A stretch of DNA of 64,000 bases from Paenibacillus luteus (lineage in GTDB: Bacteria > Bacillota > Bacilli > Paenibacillales > Paenibacillaceae), in NCBI RefSeq assembly GCF_006542765.1, contig NZ_SKCD01000003.1, forward strand, positions 62,001 to 126,000, given 5' to 3'. A model generated the notes under the pieces. That model was not told the DNA's origin. It made no database searches and saw only the letters and a list, made by a program, of their open reading frames with translations. The translations under genes were made by a program, and so were the position numbers. Every line of letters begins with the position of its first letter. Within the stretch, counting starts at the first letter, position 1. Below are positions 60,514 to 64,000 of the stretch, piece by piece.

Positions 60514-61710
60514 ATGATTACGATCCGCGATGTTAAAGCAATACTGACTGCTCCAGAGGGAATTAATCTGGTTGTCATTAAAATTGAAACTTCAGAGCCC
60601 GGTTTGTATGGCCTGGGCTGTGCTACATTTACACAGCGTTATTTGACCGTAGCTTCGGCAATTGAAGACCACTTGAAGCCGTTCTTAATCGGTAAGGATG
60701 TGCACCGTATCGAAGATATTTGGCAGACAGCAATGGTCAGCGGGTATTGGAGAAATGGACCGGAGTTTAATAATGCTTTGTCCGGGGTAGATATGGCCTT
60801 GTGGGATATTAAAGGAAAAATAGCCGGACTACCTGTATATCAACTGCTCGGTGGGAAGTGTCGCGAAGGTGCAGCAATCTATAAGCATGCCGATGGCAGC
60901 AGCAAAGAAGAAGTTGAAAAAAACGTGCGCGCCTGTCTAGAGGATGGCTATCGTTATGTTCGCTGTCAAATGGGATTGTACGGTGGACGTGATCACAAGA
61001 TCGTGAAGCCGGATCATGCGTTGGATGGTGTCTATTATGATCCTAAGGGATATATGATAGGCATTATTGAAATGTTTGAACATTTACGAAGTACCATCGG
61101 TTGGGAAGTGGAGTTGATCCATGATATTCATGAACGACTGACACCAATCGATGCGGTCGGCTTTGCTAAGCGAATAGAGAAATTCCAGTTGTTCTATTTG
61201 GAGGATGCACTGCCTCCGGAGCAAATTGAATGGTTTAAACTGATCCGCCAGCATACAACGACACCTATCGCGATGGGCGAGTTGTTCAACAATCCGAACG
61301 AATGGATGCCGTTAATTTCAGGACGTTTGATTGACTATATTCGTATTCACGTAAGCCAAATCGGCGGAATCACACCAGCCCAAAAGATGATATCGCTTTG
61401 CGAGGCTTATGGCATTCGTACGGCATGGCATGGTCCTGGCGATGTTTCTCCTGTAGGACATGCGGCGAACGTGCATTTGGATGTCAGCAGCATCAATTTC
61501 GGTATTCAGGAATGGAATGGTTTTAAAGACGAGATTTACGAAGTATTCTCAGGTATACCTGAGTCCAGAGATGGATATGTGTACCCGAATGAGAAACCTG
61601 GCCTAGGTATTGATATCGATGAGAAAATGGCTGCTAAATTCCAATGTGAGAACGTGGTTCCCGCTTGGACGTTGGCCCGTCTGCCGGATGGAACATCCGC
61701 CCGACCTTAA
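60514..61710 (+). CDS. Enolase-superfamily dehydratase, RspA/D-mannonate dehydratase-like
   Basis: The 398-residue protein has the mandelate-racemase-type plan with IRDVKAILTAPEGINLVVIK, SGVDMALWDIKGKIAGLPVY, VRCQMGLYGGRDH, HDIHERLTP, then FYLEDALPPEQ and IAMGELFNNPNEW (metal acids), and AWHGPGDVSPVGHAANVHLD (catalytic His). It matches the RspA/ManD family, which includes mannonate and gluconate dehydratases giving 2-keto-3-deoxygluconate as well as inactive members. KDG would feed the KdgK/DgaF steps encoded just upstream. A GGAG site precedes the ATG. It appears monocistronic, followed by a terminator. Confidence 0.87.
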   Translation: MITIRDVKAILTAPEGINLVVIKIETSEPGLYGLGCATFTQRYLTVASAIEDHLKPFLIGKDVHRIEDIWQTAMVSGYWRNGPEFNNALSGVDMALWDIKGKIAGLPVYQLLGGKCREGAAIYKHADGSSKEEVEKNVRACLEDGYRYVRCQMGLYGGRDHKIVKPDHALDGVYYDPKGYMIGIIEMFEHLRSTIGWEVELIHDIHERLTPIDAVGFAKRIEKFQLFYLEDALPPEQIEWFKLIRQHTTTPIAMGELFNNPNEWMPLISGRLIDYIRIHVSQIGGITPAQKMISLCEAYGIRTAWHGPGDVSPVGHAANVHLDVSSINFGIQEWNGFKDEIYEVFSGIPESRDGYVYPNEKPGLGIDIDEKMAAKFQCENVVPAWTLARLPDGTSARP

Positions 61711-61766
61711 TAACCAACATGAGTCAAACGGCAATTCGAGGGGCAAAAACACCCTAATAAAATAAT

Positions 61767-61806
61767 AACGGCAAAGCTGCAGAAATAAGGCTTTGTCGTT
61801 TTTTTT
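61767..61806 (+). terminator. Intrinsic terminator of the RspA-like gene
   Basis: AACGGCAAAGC pairs with GCTTTGTCGTT (one mismatch) around a 12-nt loop and runs into six or more T residues. Confidence 0.8.
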
Positions 61807-61979
61807 ATTATACCCATTTCCTGCTTTCAAGATATATAGATCCACTGTTTTCAATTTAGCCCCGCTAGAGTTTCCATTACAAAGAACAAGAAATTAGTCA
61901 TGGTATGATGATTATAGTACAGGGGGGATTTTAACTAGCGAGATTAAGAATCTATTATTTTTTGGGAGCGTGCAGTTCT

Positions 61980-63740
61980 ATGTTTTTCAACATGAAGGGA
62001 AAGTTCAAATCATTTCTTTATGAATACCTGACCTTGAAAAAGAGGATTATTATTATCTTCTTACTTAGCTCGTTGATTCCGTTTATTAGTATAGGCTTAA
62101 TTTCTTACTATACGATCTACTCCATTCTTACCAATAAAATTCAAAATGGCATTCAAAGCAATTTAAACCAAGTTGAACTTTCGTTAGAGAACACGATCAG
62201 TAATTTAAACCATGTATCCCAACAGCTTGCTTTTGAAGGCAGTGTAGGCAAGAAATTAGATGAATTGTTATCAAGTGAAGATCGTAAACCATTCGAACGA
62301 TACAAAATGATAAGCAACCTGAGGGAAGAATTAAGCCTCATCACGTTTACGAATCCTAGCATCGGATTAACCTTGTATTATTTCCAAGACGATCATTCCT
62401 ATGATCTTGAAAATTCGGGAGTCAAGGATAACTTTTCTCCGGAAAAATCGCCATTGCTTGCCGAGTATTCTGGAATTTCCTATTATGGGCCGCATGTAAG
62501 CAATAACCGTTTTGAAAATCAATATGTGTTGTCTGCTTTAAGAAAAGTCGATCTACCTAATCGAAATGATGTTTATGTTTACATAGAAACAGGATTACAT
62601 TTGACGCAAAGCATCCTTAGCAATGATCAAACCGGGGGGAAGAACTCCCATATATTTCTTGATAATGATGGTAGAATTGCCTATAGCGAATTACCGGATA
62701 CATTTGCAATAGATACAACATTCCCTAGCATTGAAGAGGGAAAGCCTTTCGGTACCCACAATGGGTATAAATGGTTTAGGAAAGTAAGCAGTCAAGGCTG
62801 GAGCATTGTTTCCGTGATCCCTAAAGCAGACTATAACAAAGAGATGAATCGATGGTTCGTTCAAATTTTGCTATTTTCGATTGTTTTTTTGGGACTGAGT
62901 CTATTTTTGGCCTGGCTATTGTGGAAAATGGTGTATCGACCATTGAATGGCTTCAATAAAGAAATTAAGCTGATGGCTCAAAATGGAATTCAGACGGGTA
63001 TAGCAAGAACAAGAATACCAGAGTTTGACTTTCTCTTGGATCAATTTCGGCAAATGAAAGTACAAATTTGGGATTTGTTTGCGGAAGTTGAACAGAAGGA
63101 GAGGCGCAGAGCGGATCTTGAAGTCGAGAAGCTGCTCTATCAAATCAATCCTCATTTTTTGATGAATACGTTGGATACGGTGCATTGGCTGGCTGTCATG
63201 AACGGGCAGAACGAGATCGATCGTCTTGTATCGTCATTAAATAAACTGCTGCATTATAATTTAGGCAAGCTAGGGCAATCTTCAACGATCCAAGAAGAGC
63301 TCGAGGCATTGAAGCAATATCTTATTTTGCAGCAAATTCGTTATGATTTCCAATTTGATGTGCAGATTCATATGGATGAAGAGGTATTGAAAATGCCGAT
63401 TCCGCGGTTCATCCTCCAACCACTCGTGGAAAATTCCCTTTATCATGGTTTAAGCGATGAGGGTTTCATTCGAGTTGATGTGAAATTAACAGAAATGATC
63501 CATATTTCTATTCATGACAACGGGTCAGGGATGTCAGAAGAAACCATCGAAAATTTGTTAAACAGCTCAGAAGTTGAAAACAACAAGGTTGGCATGGGCA
63601 TAGGGATGAACTATGTGAAGCGCATGATTGAATCCCAATATGGCGAGCGGGCAGAGTTGAAAATTAATAGTGTGCTAGGGAAAGGGACGAGCATTTTTTT
63701 AAGCTTGCCCCTCATGGAGGTTGAACCAAATCATGATTAA
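61980..63740 (+). CDS. Sensor histidine kinase, YesM-like (LytS/YesM family)
   Basis: The 586-residue kinase has TM helix 1 (IIIIFLLSSLIPFISIGLIS), an extracytoplasmic Cache-type sensor, TM helix 2 (LLFSIVFLGLSLFLAWLLW), a HAMP linker, and the His_kinase box YQINPHFLMNTLDTVHWLAV with the phosphorylated His. The ATPase region has LQPLVENSLYHG and ISIHDNGSGM. Such kinases control importers of plant or microbial glycans. The start is uncertain: ATG 61980 (GGGAG about 11 nt upstream) is chosen; ATG 61992 or TTG 61962 are alternatives. It overlaps its response-regulator gene by 8 nt. The gap 61807-61979 holds no convincing promoter. Confidence 0.88.
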   Translation: MFFNMKGKFKSFLYEYLTLKKRIIIIFLLSSLIPFISIGLISYYTIYSILTNKIQNGIQSNLNQVELSLENTISNLNHVSQQLAFEGSVGKKLDELLSSEDRKPFERYKMISNLREELSLITFTNPSIGLTLYYFQDDHSYDLENSGVKDNFSPEKSPLLAEYSGISYYGPHVSNNRFENQYVLSALRKVDLPNRNDVYVYIETGLHLTQSILSNDQTGGKNSHIFLDNDGRIAYSELPDTFAIDTTFPSIEEGKPFGTHNGYKWFRKVSSQGWSIVSVIPKADYNKEMNRWFVQILLFSIVFLGLSLFLAWLLWKMVYRPLNGFNKEIKLMAQNGIQTGIARTRIPEFDFLLDQFRQMKVQIWDLFAEVEQKERRRADLEVEKLLYQINPHFLMNTLDTVHWLAVMNGQNEIDRLVSSLNKLLHYNLGKLGQSSTIQEELEALKQYLILQQIRYDFQFDVQIHMDEEVLKMPIPRFILQPLVENSLYHGLSDEGFIRVDVKLTEMIHISIHDNGSGMSEETIENLLNSSEVENNKVGMGIGMNYVKRMIESQYGERAELKINSVLGKGTSIFLSLPLMEVEPNHD

Positions 63741-64000
63741 AGTGATGATTGTTGATGATGATAAATTAGTCCGAAAGGGACTTATATCGGCAATGCCTTG
63801 GAAGAATTACGATATGGAGGTTGTTGGTGAAGCAAGTAACGGCAAAAAAGCATTGGAATTTTTAGAATCCAATAGTGTTGATTTACTGCTCACTGATCTT
63901 GCTATGCCTGTGATGTCCGGGATTGATTTAATAAAAAATGTCCGTAAAGAGTTTTCCCATATCTATACTGTAGTCTTAACGCTCCATCAGGATTTTGAGT
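63733..64000 (+). CDS. Response regulator, YesN-like receiver domain (cut by window end)
   Basis: From ATG 63733 the frame reads MIKVMIVDDDKLVRKGLISA, then EASNGKKALEFLESNSVDLL, LTDLAMPVMSGIDLIKNV and YTVVLTLHQDFE, an intact receiver domain with the acidic pair, the phosphorylated Asp (LLTDLAMP) and the Thr region. YesM-type kinases normally pair with a regulator that has a C-terminal AraC domain, which would lie beyond the window. It overlaps the kinase gene by 8 nt, indicating coupling. Confidence 0.88.
   Translation, partial: MIKVMIVDDDKLVRKGLISAMPWKNYDMEVVGEASNGKKALEFLESNSVDLLLTDLAMPVMSGIDLIKNVRKEFSHIYTVVLTLHQDFE

Overview
The window reads as chromosome of a spore-forming, low-to-mid-GC Gram-positive, most likely Paenibacillus or a close relative. 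The evidence is an alpha/beta-type small acid-soluble spore protein, a 2131-residue S-layer-homology (SLH) surface protein, GlpP antitermination, several CUT1/LplABC-type sugar ABC importers paired with membrane-anchored AraC regulators, a YesM/YesN-like two-component pair at the right end, and strong GGAGG ribosome binding sites throughout. I see no rRNA, tRNA, CRISPR array or intact insertion sequence.

Layout. (1) 1-4.2 kb: tail of a LuxR-type regulator, a Gls24/Asp23-like protein, an MMPL exporter, then nested decayed IS3 and ISL3 transposase fragments. (2) 4.2-14.3 kb: a nickel-pincer-nucleotide (NPN) cofactor locus. larE-larB-larC1 run leftward. A tightly coupled rightward operon encodes a HAD phosphatase, an aldose-epimerase-like protein, an internally duplicated 668-residue protein resembling deoxyhypusine synthase, a PfkB/RfaE-like kinase, a GmhA-like SIS isomerase and the missing second half of LarC. 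A convergent ROK repressor closes the locus. No larA-type racemase is present, so the enzyme that uses the cofactor is unknown. IS remnants lie on both sides. (3) 14.4-21.3 kb: a glycerol-phosphate operon with GlpP, a UgpA/E/B-like importer and three glycerophosphodiesterase-family proteins, two of which lack the catalytic His-Arg pair; a terminator sits in the leader ahead of glpP. (4) 21.5-27.9 kb: the SLH/fibronectin-III surface protein with an 1863-bp tandem duplication. (5) 28-30.9 kb: spore protein, Rrf2 regulator divergent from an AhpD-like peroxidase, and a HAD nucleotidase.

(6) 31.1-55.2 kb: a glycan-use region bounded by two membrane AraC regulators. It holds two LplABC-type importers, a GH43 gene broken by a deletion, and predicted GH36-like, GH4, GH125, GH3, GH38 and GH130 enzymes. 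The GH125/GH38/GH130 set points to alpha-mannosides and beta-mannosyl linkages such as those of N-glycans or yeast mannan. (7) 55.3-60.2 kb: a five-gene overlapping operon for an amino-sugar acid (metal-dependent deacetylase, DgaE-like ammonia lyase, DgaF-like aldolase, KDG kinase, GntR regulator) with a clear sigma-A promoter whose -10 lies in a 12-bp palindrome. (8) 60.5-64 kb: a RspA/mannonate-dehydratase family enzyme and a YesM-type histidine kinase followed by the start of its response regulator, cut by the window end.

Together the genes describe a saprophyte that imports oligosaccharides and phosphodiesters, trims them mostly inside the cell and sends sugar acids to 2-keto-3-deoxygluconate. 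All assignments come from reading the sequence and motif recognition; no database search was run.
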